A stretch of 64,000 bases of DNA from Xanthobacter sp. YC-JY1 (GTDB lineage: Bacteria > Pseudomonadota > Alphaproteobacteria > Rhizobiales > Xanthobacteraceae). Made by a program: the position numbers and the translations under genes. A model generated the notes under the pieces. That model had not been told where the DNA came from. It did no database searches and was given only the letters and a program-made list of their open reading frames with translations. Location: contig NZ_CP032674.1 of assembly GCF_021730305.1 (NCBI RefSeq), positions 3,519,001-3,583,000 of the forward strand, given 5' to 3'. Positions 9,058 through 17,220 of this stretch are shown here, piece after piece. Position 1 is the first letter of the stretch. Every line of letters begins with the position of its first letter.

Positions 9058-9086
9058 TTGACGCGTTCGATAAACCGAACGATATT
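9058..9086 (+). promoter_or_regulatory. Candidate sigma-70 promoter of metNIQ with an inverted repeat in the spacer
   Basis: TTGACG (9058-9063) and GATATT (9081-9086) are separated by exactly 17 bp. The spacer contains the inverted repeat CGTTCG-N6-CGAACG (9064-9081), where a repressor would prevent open-complex formation. The predicted transcript start is about 9093, which coincides with an ATG. The regulator is not identifiable; no regulator gene is linked to metNIQ. Confidence 0.55.
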
Positions 9087-9092
9087 GCCGCC

Positions 9093-9140
9093 ATGTTCGC
9101 CCCGGAACGGATGGGCCCTGCCATGATGATGTGTCGCTGA
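9093..9140 (+). CDS. Putative methionine-rich leader peptide of metNIQ
   Basis: Fifteen codons starting at the predicted transcript 5' end give MFAPERMGPAMMMCR then TGA. Five of fifteen residues are Met, three of them consecutive (9123-9131), followed by Cys. A run of codons for the transported amino acid just upstream of its transporter operon is the arrangement used in ribosome-mediated attenuation. There is no Shine-Dalgarno, so translation would be leaderless from 9093, or internal from 9123. Too short for a confident gene call; the interpretation is inference. Confidence 0.4.
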   Translation: MFAPERMGPAMMMCR

Positions 9141-9143
9141 CAG

Positions 9144-9168
9144 CCGCTGGAGCGGCGTGAAACCGCCG
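9144..9168 (+). promoter_or_regulatory. Mutually exclusive hairpins after the Met-rich leader ORF
   Basis: Directly after the leader stop, CCGC (9144-9147) can pair with GCGG (9152-9155), or CGGCG (9153-9157) can pair with CGCCG (9164-9168). The two stems share bases 9153-9155 and cannot coexist, which would suit an attenuation switch. No U-rich terminator is visible before the metN start, so any effect might be through Rho or translation. Confidence 0.3.
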
Positions 9169-9315
9169 AATGCCGCGCCAAGCGTGGCCCAGTCCCGGTT
9201 GCGCCGACACCCATCCCTTCCCAAGCCGCCTGTTCCCGCCTCCGCCCCTACCGCCGCTTGAACGCGCCGGGCGCAGGACCGGATTGACGAACAGCCGGTG
9301 ATGCCGGAGCCTTTC

Positions 9316-10446
9316 ATGAACGCCCCCCTGACTTTGGCGGCCGCCGTGCCTACCCTCCCCGAACCGTCCGTTTCCGCCGCCGCCCTCCCGGTGCCCGCGC
9401 GCTCGATCATCCGCTTCGAGCGGGTGGCGAAGACCTTTCCAGCGCGCCGCGGCCATGCGGCCGTGCATGCCCTCTCCGACATCACGCTGGACGTGCCGGA
9501 GGGCGCGATCCTCGGCGTCATCGGCCGGTCGGGGGCGGGCAAGTCCACCCTCATCCGCCTCGTCAACGGGCTGGAAAAGCCCACCGGCGGGCGCGTGCTG
9601 GTGGACGACGTGGATATCGGCGCCCTCGATGAGGCCGCGCTGCGCAAGGAGCGCCGCTCCATCGGCATGATCTTCCAGCACTTCAATCTGCTGGCGCGCC
9701 GCACCGCCTTCGACAATGTGGCCCTGCCGCTGGAGATTGCCGGCGTGCCGCGCGCTGAAATCAAGGCGCGGGTGGAGCCGCTGCTGGATCTCGTCGGCCT
9801 GTCCGACAAGCGCGACCGCTACCCCGCCGAACTCTCCGGCGGCCAGAAGCAGCGCGTCGGCATCGCCCGTGCCCTCGCCACCAAGCCCCGCGTGCTGCTC
9901 TCGGATGAAGCGACCTCGGCCCTCGACCCCGAGACCACCGAACAGATCCTCGCTTTGCTGCGCCGGGTGAATGCGGAACTGAACCTCACGGTGCTGCTCA
10001 TCACCCACGAGATGGCGGTCATCAAGGCGGTGGCCGACAAGGTGGCGGTGATCGACGGCGGTCGCATCGTGGAGGACGGCGCCACCTATGAGGTGTTCGC
10101 ACGTCCGCGCCATCCCACCACCCGCTCTTTCCTCGCCGCGCTGACCGCGAAAAGCCTGCCCCGCCGCGTCGCAGAGCGCCTGTCCGCCGAACCGCGCGAC
10201 GGCCGCGACCAGGCGGTGCTGCGCATCGTCTTCACCGGCGAGCACGCGCAGGACCCGGTGCTGTCGCGGGTGTCGCGCCTGCTCTCGGTGGACGTGAACA
10301 TCATCCAGGCCCAGGTGGACGAGATCGCCGGCACGCCCTTCGGCGTCATCGTGGTCTCGGTGCCCGGCGACGCCCCCACCGTGAGCGCCGTCATCAATGC
10401 CGTGGAACGGCTCAACCTGACGGCGGAGGTCCTCGGCTATGTTTGA
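9316..10446 (+). CDS. metN: Methionine ABC transporter ATP-binding protein MetN
   Basis: From ATG 9316 (GGAG at 9306-9309, 6-nt spacing; better than GTG 9298 or ATG 9301) the protein has 376 residues. It has Walker [10 protein letters not shown] (Lys about 76), the signature [15 protein letters not shown] (about 173), Walker [14 protein letters not shown] (about 197) and a C-terminal NIL domain (about 290-376) that senses methionine in MetN proteins and inhibits transport when the cell is replete. It powers D/L-methionine uptake with MetI and MetQ encoded downstream. The metI start overlaps its 3' end by 8 bp. Confidence 0.93.
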   Translation: MNAPLTLAAAVPTLPEPSVSAAALPVPARSIIRFERVAKTFPARRGHAAVHALSDITLDVPEGAILGVIGRSGAGKSTLIRLVNGLEKPTGGRVLVDDVDIGALDEAALRKERRSIGMIFQHFNLLARRTAFDNVALPLEIAGVPRAEIKARVEPLLDLVGLSDKRDRYPAELSGGQKQRVGIARALATKPRVLLSDEATSALDPETTEQILALLRRVNAELNLTVLLITHEMAVIKAVADKVAVIDGGRIVEDGATYEVFARPRHPTTRSFLAALTAKSLPRRVAERLSAEPRDGRDQAVLRIVFTGEHAQDPVLSRVSRLLSVDVNIIQAQVDEIAGTPFGVIVVSVPGDAPTVSAVINAVERLNLTAEVLGYV

Positions 10447-11125
10447 CATCACCTTCGGCCTGCTGCCGCCCACCATTGTCGACCTCATCATCGACGCCAC
10501 CCAGCAGACGCTCTACATGGTGGCCGTCTCCGGCGCGCTCGGCACCCTCATCGGCCTGCCGCTGGGCGTGTTCCTCGCCACCAGCCGGGCGGGCGAGCTG
10601 TTCGCCGCGCCGTGGCTCAACCAGACCCTCGGCCTCGTGGTGAATGCGGCGCGCTCGACGCCCTTCATCATCCTCGTGGTCGCCATCATCCCCTTCACCC
10701 GCCTCGTGGCGGGCACCTCCATCGGCACCAGCGCGGCCATCGTGCCGCTGACGGTGGCGGCGGCGCCCTTCATCGCCCGGCTCATCGAGGCCGCCATCCG
10801 CGAGGTGGACCAGGGGCTGGTGGAGGCCGCGCGGGCCATGGGGGCTAGCCCCATCCAGATCGTTGCCAAGGTGCTGCTGCCGGAGGCGCTGCCCGCCATC
10901 ACGCTGGCCCTCACCCTCGCGGCGGTGTCGCTGCTCGGCTACTCGGCCATGGTGGGCGCGGTGGGCGGCGGCGGCCTCGGCGACCTCGGAATCCGCTTCG
11001 GCTACCAGCGCTTCATGCCCGAAGTGATGGCGGCGGTGGTGATCGTGCTCATTCTCCTCGTGCAGGCGGTGCAGACGCTCGGCGATCTCCTCGCCCGCCG
11101 CCTCGACAAGCGCAGCCGCGGCTGA
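10439..11125 (+). CDS. metI: Methionine ABC transporter permease MetI
   Basis: A 228-residue inner-membrane permease with five predicted TM helices and the cytoplasmic EAA loop [26 protein letters not shown] (about residues 128-153) that docks on MetN. Near the end [27 protein letters not shown] is strongly characteristic of MetI. It sits between metN (overlapping) and metQ (45 bp gap). Confidence 0.93.
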   Translation: MFDITFGLLPPTIVDLIIDATQQTLYMVAVSGALGTLIGLPLGVFLATSRAGELFAAPWLNQTLGLVVNAARSTPFIILVVAIIPFTRLVAGTSIGTSAAIVPLTVAAAPFIARLIEAAIREVDQGLVEAARAMGASPIQIVAKVLLPEALPAITLALTLAAVSLLGYSAMVGAVGGGGLGDLGIRFGYQRFMPEVMAAVVIVLILLVQAVQTLGDLLARRLDKRSRG

Positions 11126-11169
11126 GCCCCGGCGCGCACAGTCCCTTTCCAATTCAGATGGAGGTTTCC

Positions 11170-11949
11170 ATGAAGGCCCTGGCGCTGGCGCTTGCCGCCG
11201 GCATTTCCCTCGTCGCGTTTTCCGCCGCCGCCGAGACCATCAAGGTCGGCGTCACTCCCGGTCCGCACGCCCAGATCCTGGAGAAGGTGAAGGAAGAGGC
11301 GGCCAAGAAGGGGCTCGACATCAAGGTGATCGAGTTCTCCGACTATGTGGTGCCCAATGCCGCTTTGTCGTCCGGCGACATCGAGGCCAATTCCTTCCAG
11401 CACCAGCCCTATCTCGACAACCAGATCGCCGATCGCGGCTACAAGATCGTCCCCGTGGGCACCACGGTGAACTTCCCCATCGGCGTCTATTCCACCAAGT
11501 ACAAGAAATTCGAGGACATCCCGGCGGGCTCCTCCATCGGCATTCCCAACGATCCCACCAATGGCGGCCGCGTGCTGCTGCTGCTCGCCGACAAGGGCAT
11601 CATCAAGCTCAAGGACGGCGTGGGCGTGAAGGCCTCCGTGGTGGACGTGGTGGAGAACCCGAAGAAGCTGAAGTTCGTGGAGATCGACGCGGCGCAGCTG
11701 CCGCGCTCCCTCCCCGACCTCGCGGCGGCGGGCATCAACACCAATTACGCCAAGGAGGCCGGCCTCGACCCGGTGAAGGATCCCATCCTGCGCGAGGACC
11801 CCAAGGGCCCCTACGTGAACGTCATCGCCGTGCGCGCGCAGGACAAGGACAAGCCGTGGGTGAAGACCTTCGTCGAGACCTACCACTCGCCGGAGACGCG
11901 CACATTCATCCTCGAGACCTTCAAGGGCGCGGTTCTGCCGAGCTGGTGA
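11170..11949 (+). CDS. metQ: Methionine-binding periplasmic protein MetQ (NlpA family)
   Basis: From ATG 11170 (GGAGG at 11160-11164) the 259-residue protein begins with a signal peptide ending SAAA before ETIKVGVTPGPHAQIL. The NlpA-family motifs follow: IKVIEFSDYVVPNAALSSGDIEANSFQHQPYLD and AINTNYAKEAGL. There is no lipobox cysteine, so it would be cleaved by signal peptidase I and be soluble in the periplasm, as is common in alphaproteobacteria, unlike lipidated E. coli MetQ. The gene converges on tam with only 9 bp between stops and no visible intrinsic terminator. Confidence 0.92.
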   Translation: MKALALALAAGISLVAFSAAAETIKVGVTPGPHAQILEKVKEEAAKKGLDIKVIEFSDYVVPNAALSSGDIEANSFQHQPYLDNQIADRGYKIVPVGTTVNFPIGVYSTKYKKFEDIPAGSSIGIPNDPTNGGRVLLLLADKGIIKLKDGVGVKASVVDVVENPKKLKFVEIDAAQLPRSLPDLAAAGINTNYAKEAGLDPVKDPILREDPKGPYVNVIAVRAQDKDKPWVKTFVETYHSPETRTFILETFKGAVLPSW

Positions 11950-11958
11950 GCGCGAGCT

Positions 11959-12732
11959 TTACTTCACCGCAACGATGAAGAAGCGGGGGAAGGCGAGGAG
12001 CACCTTGCCATCCACCCGCGGCAGATAGGAATCCGAGAGGCGGGCGGCGTATTCCTCCAGGAATTGCGTGCGCTCGTCTCCCTCCAGCGGGTCGATGAAG
12101 GGGCGCAGGCCGGTGCCCTTCACCCACTCCACGATGGCCGGGATGCCATCGAGCGGGTGGTTGTAGATGGTGTGCCACACGTCCACCGCCCCCGCGTGGG
12201 GCTTCAGCATGTCGTAATAGGCACCGGGCTCCGGCAGCACGGTGCGGGCGCGGGTGGCGGTGTGGAGCGTGTCCGCCCAAGGGCCGGCCATGGCGGTCTC
12301 GCGCATGGCGACATGGGACGGCTCTTCCAGATTGTCCGGCATCTGCACCGCCAGCACCCCGCCGGGCGCCAGCAGCGACATGAGGCGCGGCAGCAGGGTG
12401 GCGTGATCCGGCACCCATTGCAGCACGGCGTTGGCGTAGATGAGGTCCGCCGGCTTCGGCAAGGTGAAGGTGGAAGCGTCGCCGAGCGCGAAGGTGACGC
12501 CGGGCAGGCGGGCGCGGGCCGCCTCCAGCATGGCCGGCGAGGTGTCGAGGCCGAGCAGTTCGGCGCCGGGGAAGCGCTGCGCCAGGATGTCGGTGGAATT
12601 GCCGGGGCCGCAGCCGAGATCCACCACGAACGCCGCGCTCTGAAGCGGCACCGCCGCGAGAAGATCGCGCGCCGGGCGGGTGCGCTGGTCTTCGAACTTC
12701 AGATATTGGCTGGCGTTCCAGTCGGCGGGCAT
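11959..12732 (-). CDS. tam: Trans-aconitate 2-methyltransferase
   Basis: From ATG 12732 the protein has 257 residues and begins ADWNASQYLKFEDQRTRPARDLL, the diagnostic Tam N-terminus. SAM-binding motif I VVDLGCGPGNST is at 37-47 and LIYANAVLQWVPDH at about 100. Tam methylates trans-aconitate, a spontaneous inhibitory isomer of the citrate-cycle intermediate cis-aconitate. An upstream start at 12783 adds 17 basic residues without support. It is a single gene between two convergent or tandem neighbours. Confidence 0.88.
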   Translation of the reverse strand: MPADWNASQYLKFEDQRTRPARDLLAAVPLQSAAFVVDLGCGPGNSTDILAQRFPGAELLGLDTSPAMLEAARARLPGVTFALGDASTFTLPKPADLIYANAVLQWVPDHATLLPRLMSLLAPGGVLAVQMPDNLEEPSHVAMRETAMAGPWADTLHTATRARTVLPEPGAYYDMLKPHAGAVDVWHTIYNHPLDGIPAIVEWVKGTGLRPFIDPLEGDERTQFLEEYAARLSDSYLPRVDGKVLLAFPRFFIVAVK

Positions 12733-12981
12733 CGGCGGCTCCGGGCGCGAGGGACCAGGCAGCGCCACGGCGCGGCGCCGCAAGAGAGTTCCCTGCTTAT
12801 ACCAGCTTGACCGCAGAGGCGACCGGCAAGGCGCAGGTTCTCATCCCCAGGGGATGGGCTTGCCGGAGATCGGAAGGAAGATGGGGCGCGAAATGCGCGG
12901 GGCTCGACGGCGAAGGCCGGAGGGAGGCGCCGGAGAAACCGCGCGAGGCGGTCGGCAGGAAGAACAGCCCGTCACGGCCAC

Positions 12982-13020
12982 AAAAAAACGCCACGGCGCG
13001 CGCGGAGGCACGCCGTGGCG
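12982..13020 (-). terminator. Rho-independent terminator of glnII
   Basis: On the minus strand the perfect 10-bp stem CGCCACGGCG / CGCCGTGGCG (13011-13020 pairing with 12989-12998), 12-nt loop, is followed by seven T residues (12988-12982). It starts 7 bp after the glnII stop. A textbook intrinsic terminator. Confidence 0.9.
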
Positions 13021-13026
13021 AAGGGG

Positions 13027-14061
13027 TCAGGCCGCAGCCGAGACGTCGGTGGAGACCGACGAAATGGTCTTCAGGATCTGGGAGGCGATCTGGTAGGGGT
13101 CGCCCATGGAGTTCGGGCGGCGATCCTCGAGATAGCCCTTGTAATCGTTGCGGATGAAGGAGTGCGGGACGCGGATGGACGCGCCACGGTCCGCAACGCC
13201 GTAGGAGAACTTGTTCCACGGCGCGGTCTCATGCTTGCCGGTGAGGCGCATGTGGTTGTCCGGGCCATAGACGGCGATGTGGTCATCGAGGTTGGCCTCG
13301 AAAGCCGCCATCAGCTTCTCGAAATACTCCTTGCCACCCACTTCACGCATGTAGGAGGTGGAGAAGTTGGCGTGCATGCCCGAGCCGTTCCAGTCGGTGT
13401 CGCCGAGCGGCTTGCAGTGGAACTCGATGTCCACGCCATACTTCTCGGTGAGACGCAGGAGCAGGTAGCGGGCCATCCACACTTCGTCAGCGGCCTTCTT
13501 GGAGCCCTTGCCGAACACCTGGAATTCCCACTGGCCCTTCGCGACTTCCGCGTTGATGCCCTCGTGGTTGATGCCGGCGGCGAGGCAGAGGTCGAGGTGC
13601 TCCTCGACGATCTGGCGGGCGACGTCGCCCACATTCTTGAAGCCGACGCCCGTATAGTAGGGGCCCTGCGGCGCGGGATAGCCGGCCTCGGGGAAGCCGA
13701 GCGGGCGGCCGTTCTTGTAGAAGAAGTATTCCTGCTCGAAGCCGAACCAGGCGCCGGCATCATCGAGGATGGTGGCACGCTTGTTGGACGGGTGCGGGGT
13801 GACGCCGTCGGGCATCATCACTTCGCACATCACCAGGGCGCCGTTGGTGCGGGCCGGGTCGGGATAGACAGCGACCGGCTTCAGCACGCAATCCGAGCTG
13901 CGGCCTTCGGCCTGCTGGGTCGACGAACCGTCGAAGCCCCACAGCGGCAGCTCCTCGAGGCTCGGGAACACGTCATATTCCTTGATCTGGGTCTTGCCCC
14001 GGAGATTGGGAACCGGGGTGTAGCCGTCGAGCCAGATATACTCGAGCTTAAACTTTGGCAT
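13027..14061 (-). CDS. glnII: Glutamine synthetase type II
   Basis: A 344-residue enzyme of the short, eukaryote-like GSII class (GSI is about 470 residues). Motifs: LPLWGFDGSSTQQAEG (about 39-54), NHEGINAEVAKGQWEFQVF (about 164-182), GSGMHANFSTSYMR and the C-terminal NKFSYGVADRGASIRVP. It makes glutamine from glutamate, ammonia and ATP. GSII in rhizobia and relatives is octameric, not adenylylated, and made under nitrogen limitation. Here the gene has a perfect sigma-54 promoter, an NtrC-type site and a strong terminator, and faces gstI divergently. Confidence 0.97.
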   Translation of the reverse strand: MPKFKLEYIWLDGYTPVPNLRGKTQIKEYDVFPSLEELPLWGFDGSSTQQAEGRSSDCVLKPVAVYPDPARTNGALVMCEVMMPDGVTPHPSNKRATILDDAGAWFGFEQEYFFYKNGRPLGFPEAGYPAPQGPYYTGVGFKNVGDVARQIVEEHLDLCLAAGINHEGINAEVAKGQWEFQVFGKGSKKAADEVWMARYLLLRLTEKYGVDIEFHCKPLGDTDWNGSGMHANFSTSYMREVGGKEYFEKLMAAFEANLDDHIAVYGPDNHMRLTGKHETAPWNKFSYGVADRGASIRVPHSFIRNDYKGYLEDRRPNSMGDPYQIASQILKTISSVSTDVSAAA

Positions 14062-14174
14062 TGCAGTCTCTCTGAGCCGATGACGTGAAATTCGGGACCT
14101 TGTTTCTCGAACTCTTGATTCAGGAAGCGTCCGGCCGTGAAGGATCCACTGGCCGCGGGGGCCGGGACATATCT

Positions 14175-14190
14175 AGCAATCCGCGTGCCA
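14175..14190 (-). promoter_or_regulatory. Sigma-54 promoter of glnII
   Basis: Minus strand reads TGGCAC-GCGGA-TTGCT, a full match to the -24/-12 consensus TGGCAC-N5-TTGCW with correct GG-to-GC spacing. It lies about 114 bp before the glnII start codon. Nitrogen-regulated sigma-54 transcription of glnII is established in rhizobia. Confidence 0.92.
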
Positions 14191-14287
14191 GCCGCGGGCC
14201 CATAGCCGGACAAGGGCTTTTCCCGCCCGGCCGCAGCGTCAGCTGCCCATTGCTGCATCAGGAATCGGCCACTCTCTTGGGCGGAGC

Positions 14288-14302
14288 GCACACCGCGTGT
14301 GC
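14288..14302. promoter_or_regulatory. NtrC-type enhancer site
   Basis: The perfect 15-bp inverted repeat GCACACCGCGTGTGC has the GCAC-N7-GTGC geometry of NtrC sites. It is about 100-125 bp upstream of the sigma-54 element, the usual enhancer distance. Lying between glnII and gstI, it could affect both. Confidence 0.7.
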
Positions 14303-14465
14303 AGCCGCTCGGTACGCGCCCGGTCGCGAGCGAAATCCGCCCCCGCGAGGGAACAAAAGGGCGGCAGCCACGCTTGGATGTGAGCACGCCGCTGCACTGC
14401 GAAAGACGCGCGTGGGCCATGCAGCAAACGCGGAAATAAAAGAGCCAAGTGACGCCAATTTATAT

Positions 14466-14495
14466 TTGCCTAAAATTTAGGCACTAAACTAAAAT
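14466..14495 (+). promoter_or_regulatory. AT-rich promoter region of gstI with a 15-bp palindrome
   Basis: In the 528-bp gene-free gap between glnII and gstI, bases about 14450-14540 are unusually AT-rich for this genome. TTGCCT (14466-14471) and TAAAAT (14490-14495), 18 bp apart, form a plausible sigma-70 promoter toward gstI. The perfect palindrome GCCTAAA-A-TTTAGGC (14468-14482) overlaps the -35 and is a candidate operator for an unknown protein. The rest of the gap, apart from the sigma-54 and NtrC elements, shows nothing recognisable. Confidence 0.45.
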
Positions 14496-14589
14496 ATGCC
14501 CGCATTGATGTATATGTAGGGTGCAAATCATGTTATGAAGTCTGCAAGTGATGGCGCCCAGGAGGCTCATCGGACAGGAGACCGGAGTG

Positions 14590-14787
14590 ATGACTGCGAA
14601 CCACGAGCGCGAGACGGCGAAAATCTATGTCTTCCCAGTGAAGAATGGCGCGAAGAACGGCATGCTCGCCAAAGAGGCGAAATGGGCTGCCGAGATCGCC
14701 GCCGTGGGAGCCGCGCAGGCCGTGATCGGAAGCAGCTGGTATCACGAAGAAGCGGTAAAGGCCGCCGATCTCCCCAACCGCCGCTGA
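14590..14787 (+). CDS. gstI: GstI-like small protein (DUF2735), regulator of glutamine synthetase II
   Basis: A 65-residue protein starting MTANHERETAKIYVFP, the DUF2735 signature, with KEAKWAAEIAAVGAAQAVIGSSWYHEEAV in the C-terminal half. In Rhizobium leguminosarum the product of gstI, a small gene divergent from glnII, inhibits translation of glnII mRNA; the divergent glnII/DUF2735 arrangement is the same here. ATG 14590 is chosen over GTG 14548 and ATG 14551 because homologues begin at MT..RE(S/T)AKIY and a GGAG lies at 14577-14580. Assignment combines family resemblance and gene context. Confidence 0.8.
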   Translation: MTANHERETAKIYVFPVKNGAKNGMLAKEAKWAAEIAAVGAAQAVIGSSWYHEEAVKAADLPNRR

Positions 14788-14896
14788 ACGGTCGGGTTCA
14801 GGTCCGGCGCCTTGCGCGCCGGCCAACCCGCCTCCGCGATGGACCGCTTCTTGCGTGACCTCCTCCCCGAGACCTCTTCGGGTAGGACTTGCGACA

Positions 14897-15211
14897 ATGG
14901 CCCTCGACCTCAACACAGACTGGACGAACGCGGAGCTTTCGGCCCTCATCGGCTCCGTGGTGGACGACCGCGACTGGCGTCTGGAAGTGAGCAAGGACGG
15001 CATCGCCTCCCTCGCCGACAAATCCGCCAATCCCACCGGCGCGGATTATGACGAGGGCCTGCACGGCTTCTTCGAGACCTGGATGGCCGGGACCGATTTC
15101 GTCGGCCCCTCGGCCGCCGGCGACAAGGACCTGATCGGCAAGATCGCCACCGCTCTGCGCGCCAACTATCCCACCCTCAAGGCCGACAAGTTCATCTACG
15201 TGGCGCTGTAG
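14897..15211 (+). CDS. Hypothetical protein, 104 residues
   Basis: I do not recognise a family. From ATG 14897 the product begins ALDLNTDWTNAELSALIGSVVDDRDWRLEVSKDGIASLAD and is acidic, soluble and without signal peptide or TM segment. A weak ribosome site AGGA (14884-14887) precedes it; an in-frame ATG at 14855 adds 14 residues with less support. It follows gstI by 109 bp and precedes a GC-rich hairpin at 15237-15261, so the two small genes may share a transcript. A link to glutamine synthetase control would be speculation. Confidence 0.6.
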   Translation: MALDLNTDWTNAELSALIGSVVDDRDWRLEVSKDGIASLADKSANPTGADYDEGLHGFFETWMAGTDFVGPSAAGDKDLIGKIATALRANYPTLKADKFIYVAL

Positions 15212-15236
15212 CCGCGCGGCCTGCCCTGGTGGCAAG

Positions 15237-15261
15237 GGTCCCGCGCACGGCGCGCGGGACC
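15237..15261 (+). terminator. Terminator-like hairpin after the 104-residue ORF
   Basis: Perfect 10-bp stem GGTCCCGCGC (15237-15246) / GCGCGGGACC (15252-15261) with a 5-nt loop, 25 bp after the stop. Pyrimidine-rich sequence with TTTCCCCTTTTT follows some 15-25 bp later and not directly, so termination efficiency is uncertain. Confidence 0.55.
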
Positions 15262-15436
15262 GGCCTCCAGAGCGCTTTCCCCTTTTTCCCAAACCCTTTA
15301 GGCTGGCCCGGCCGGTTTCCGCCGGATCGCCTCATGCGGTCACGCGCCATTCGAGATGAGTGGCGCGAGCCGCCCTGAGCGGGGTCTTGGCAGGGCAGAC
15401 AAAGAGCCGCCAAGCGGCCGGGTTGGGGAGAGTGGC

Positions 15437-17143
15437 GTGGGAAGCGGCAGGCTGCGGTACGATCTTGAGTCTCATCCGCCGCTCCCGGTGCTCATCGGCT
15501 CGGTGGCCCAGCATATGGGCCTGATGGCGGTGACGCTGGTGTTCCCGCTGCTGGTGGCGCAGGCGGCCGGCGTCGATGCCGAGATGCAGCGGCGCTATCT
15601 CGATCTCGCCATGCTGGCCATGGGGGTGGCGACCCTCTTCCAGTGCTGGGGCCGGCCCATCCTGTTCCTGCCGCGCACCGGCTGCGGCTATCTCCTGCCC
15701 GCCGTGTTCACCGCCGCCTATCTGCCCGCCGCCCTATATGCCGCCCGCGCCGGCGGGCTGGAGGCGGTGGCAGGCATGACCATCGCGGCCGGCCTCGCCG
15801 AGGTGCTGTTCAGCCGCGTCATGCATCGCGTACGCCCCTTCCTGCCCATCGAGATCGTCGGGCTGGTGGTGATGCTCATCGGCATCATCCTTGGCGTCGT
15901 CGCCATCAAGCTGATGGTGGGCTACAGCCAGTCCATGGCGCAGGTGACCCTCACCGGCACCGGCGGCGCGGTGGTCGGCCTCGCGGTCATGATCGCACTC
16001 GCTGCCTGGGGCAGCCCGCCGCTGCGCGCCATGGCGGTGCTGGCGGGGCTGGCCGCCGGCTCGGCGGTGCACCTCGCCCTCGGCTTCGGCGCGCCGCGGC
16101 CAGAGGTGTCGGTGAAACCCCTGCTGGAGCTGATCCGCTGGCCGCTGGTGGTGCCGAGCTTCAGCGTCGGGCTGCTGCCCGGCTTCCTCGCCGGGGCGCT
16201 CGCCTGCATCCTGCGCAGCTTCGGTGACATGGTGGCGAGCCAGCGCGCCAACGATCCGCAGTGGCGCCGGCCGGACTATGCCAATATCGAGGCCGGCGTG
16301 CTGGCGGATGGCCTCGGCACCCTGTTCGCCGGCCTCATCGGCACCATGGGCCTCAACACCTATTCCGCCAGCGTCGGCCTCTCCGTCGCCACCGAGGTCA
16401 AGGCCCGGCGGGTGGGGCTGGGCGTCGGCATCGGCTGGATCGCGCTCGCCTTCATTCCCGGCTCGTCGGTGGCAGTGATGGCCATTCCCCGGCCGGTGCT
16501 CGGCGCGGCGCTACTGTTCGCCTCCGCCTTCATCGTGCTGTCCGGCATTTCCATCCTGGGCCAACGGATGCTGGATGCGCGGCGCACCATCGTGGTGGGC
16601 CTCGGCTTCCTCGTCGGCATCTCCTTCGACGAGATCCCGGATTTCTACGCCCGTGTGCTCTCCGAATCGGCGCGGGAGCTGGTCACGTCCTCGCTGGTGC
16701 TCGGCCTGTTCACGGCGCTTGCGATCAACGCTTTGTTCCGCATCGGCGCGGTGAAGAGCCATCGGCTGGTCTGGTCGCCGGGCGAGGGCCATGCGGCGCT
16801 GCACCAGTTCCTCATGGACGCCGCCGCCGCCGATGGCGCCCGCACCGAGGAGGTGGGGCGCATCGCCCAGATCGCCGAAGAATTCGCCACCGCTGCCCCC
16901 TCTCTCGCCGAGGGGCCGGTGGAGGTGACGACGCGGTTCGATGAATTCGTGCTGGATGTGTCCTTCGCCTGGGCCGGCGGCGCGCTCCAGCCGGGGCCGG
17001 CGCCGAGCTTCGATACTGGTGTGGACGAGGACGCCATGCTCAACGGCATCACCTTCCACCTCATCCAGCGGCTCGCCGACCGCACCCACCGCCGCACGCT
17101 GCCGGATGGGCGGCACGAACTGCGCTGCGAGGTGGACCAGTAG
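15437..17143 (+). CDS. NCS2-family nucleobase/xanthine permease with an unusual C-terminal extension
   Basis: From GTG 15437 (GGGGAG at 15425-15430, 6-nt spacing) the protein has 568 residues; ATG 15356 would add 27 residues with a weak ribosome site. Residues about 15-435 form the 12-14 TM NCS2 (xanthine/uracil permease, SLC23) core: GSVAQHMGLMAVTLVFPLLVAQAAG, PRTGCGYLLPAVFTAAYL, a conserved-type LRSFGDMVASQ and GLIGTMGLNTYSASVGLS. It imports purines, pyrimidines or related compounds with cations. Residues about 440-568 are soluble and end FHLIQRLADRTHRRTLPDGRHELRC, which resembles the last part of anti-sigma-type histidine-kinase-like ATPase domains. The typical NCS2 length is 430-480 residues. 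Confidence 0.85.
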   Translation: MGSGRLRYDLESHPPLPVLIGSVAQHMGLMAVTLVFPLLVAQAAGVDAEMQRRYLDLAMLAMGVATLFQCWGRPILFLPRTGCGYLLPAVFTAAYLPAALYAARAGGLEAVAGMTIAAGLAEVLFSRVMHRVRPFLPIEIVGLVVMLIGIILGVVAIKLMVGYSQSMAQVTLTGTGGAVVGLAVMIALAAWGSPPLRAMAVLAGLAAGSAVHLALGFGAPRPEVSVKPLLELIRWPLVVPSFSVGLLPGFLAGALACILRSFGDMVASQRANDPQWRRPDYANIEAGVLADGLGTLFAGLIGTMGLNTYSASVGLSVATEVKARRVGLGVGIGWIALAFIPGSSVAVMAIPRPVLGAALLFASAFIVLSGISILGQRMLDARRTIVVGLGFLVGISFDEIPDFYARVLSESARELVTSSLVLGLFTALAINALFRIGAVKSHRLVWSPGEGHAALHQFLMDAAAADGARTEEVGRIAQIAEEFATAAPSLAEGPVEVTTRFDEFVLDVSFAWAGGALQPGPAPSFDTGVDEDAMLNGITFHLIQRLADRTHRRTLPDGRHELRCEVDQ

Positions 17144-17220
17144 GCGGACGCCGATGGCCGGCCTCAACTGCCGGTGGTATGCGTAGTGCGGTTGGTCGCA
17201 GGATGTTTGGGGGCACGACG

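Noticed and set aside
9093-9316. A SAM or SAH riboswitch upstream of metNIQ
   Set aside because: I could not find the conserved core sequences of SAM-I, SAM-II or SAH riboswitches; only short alternative hairpins are visible.
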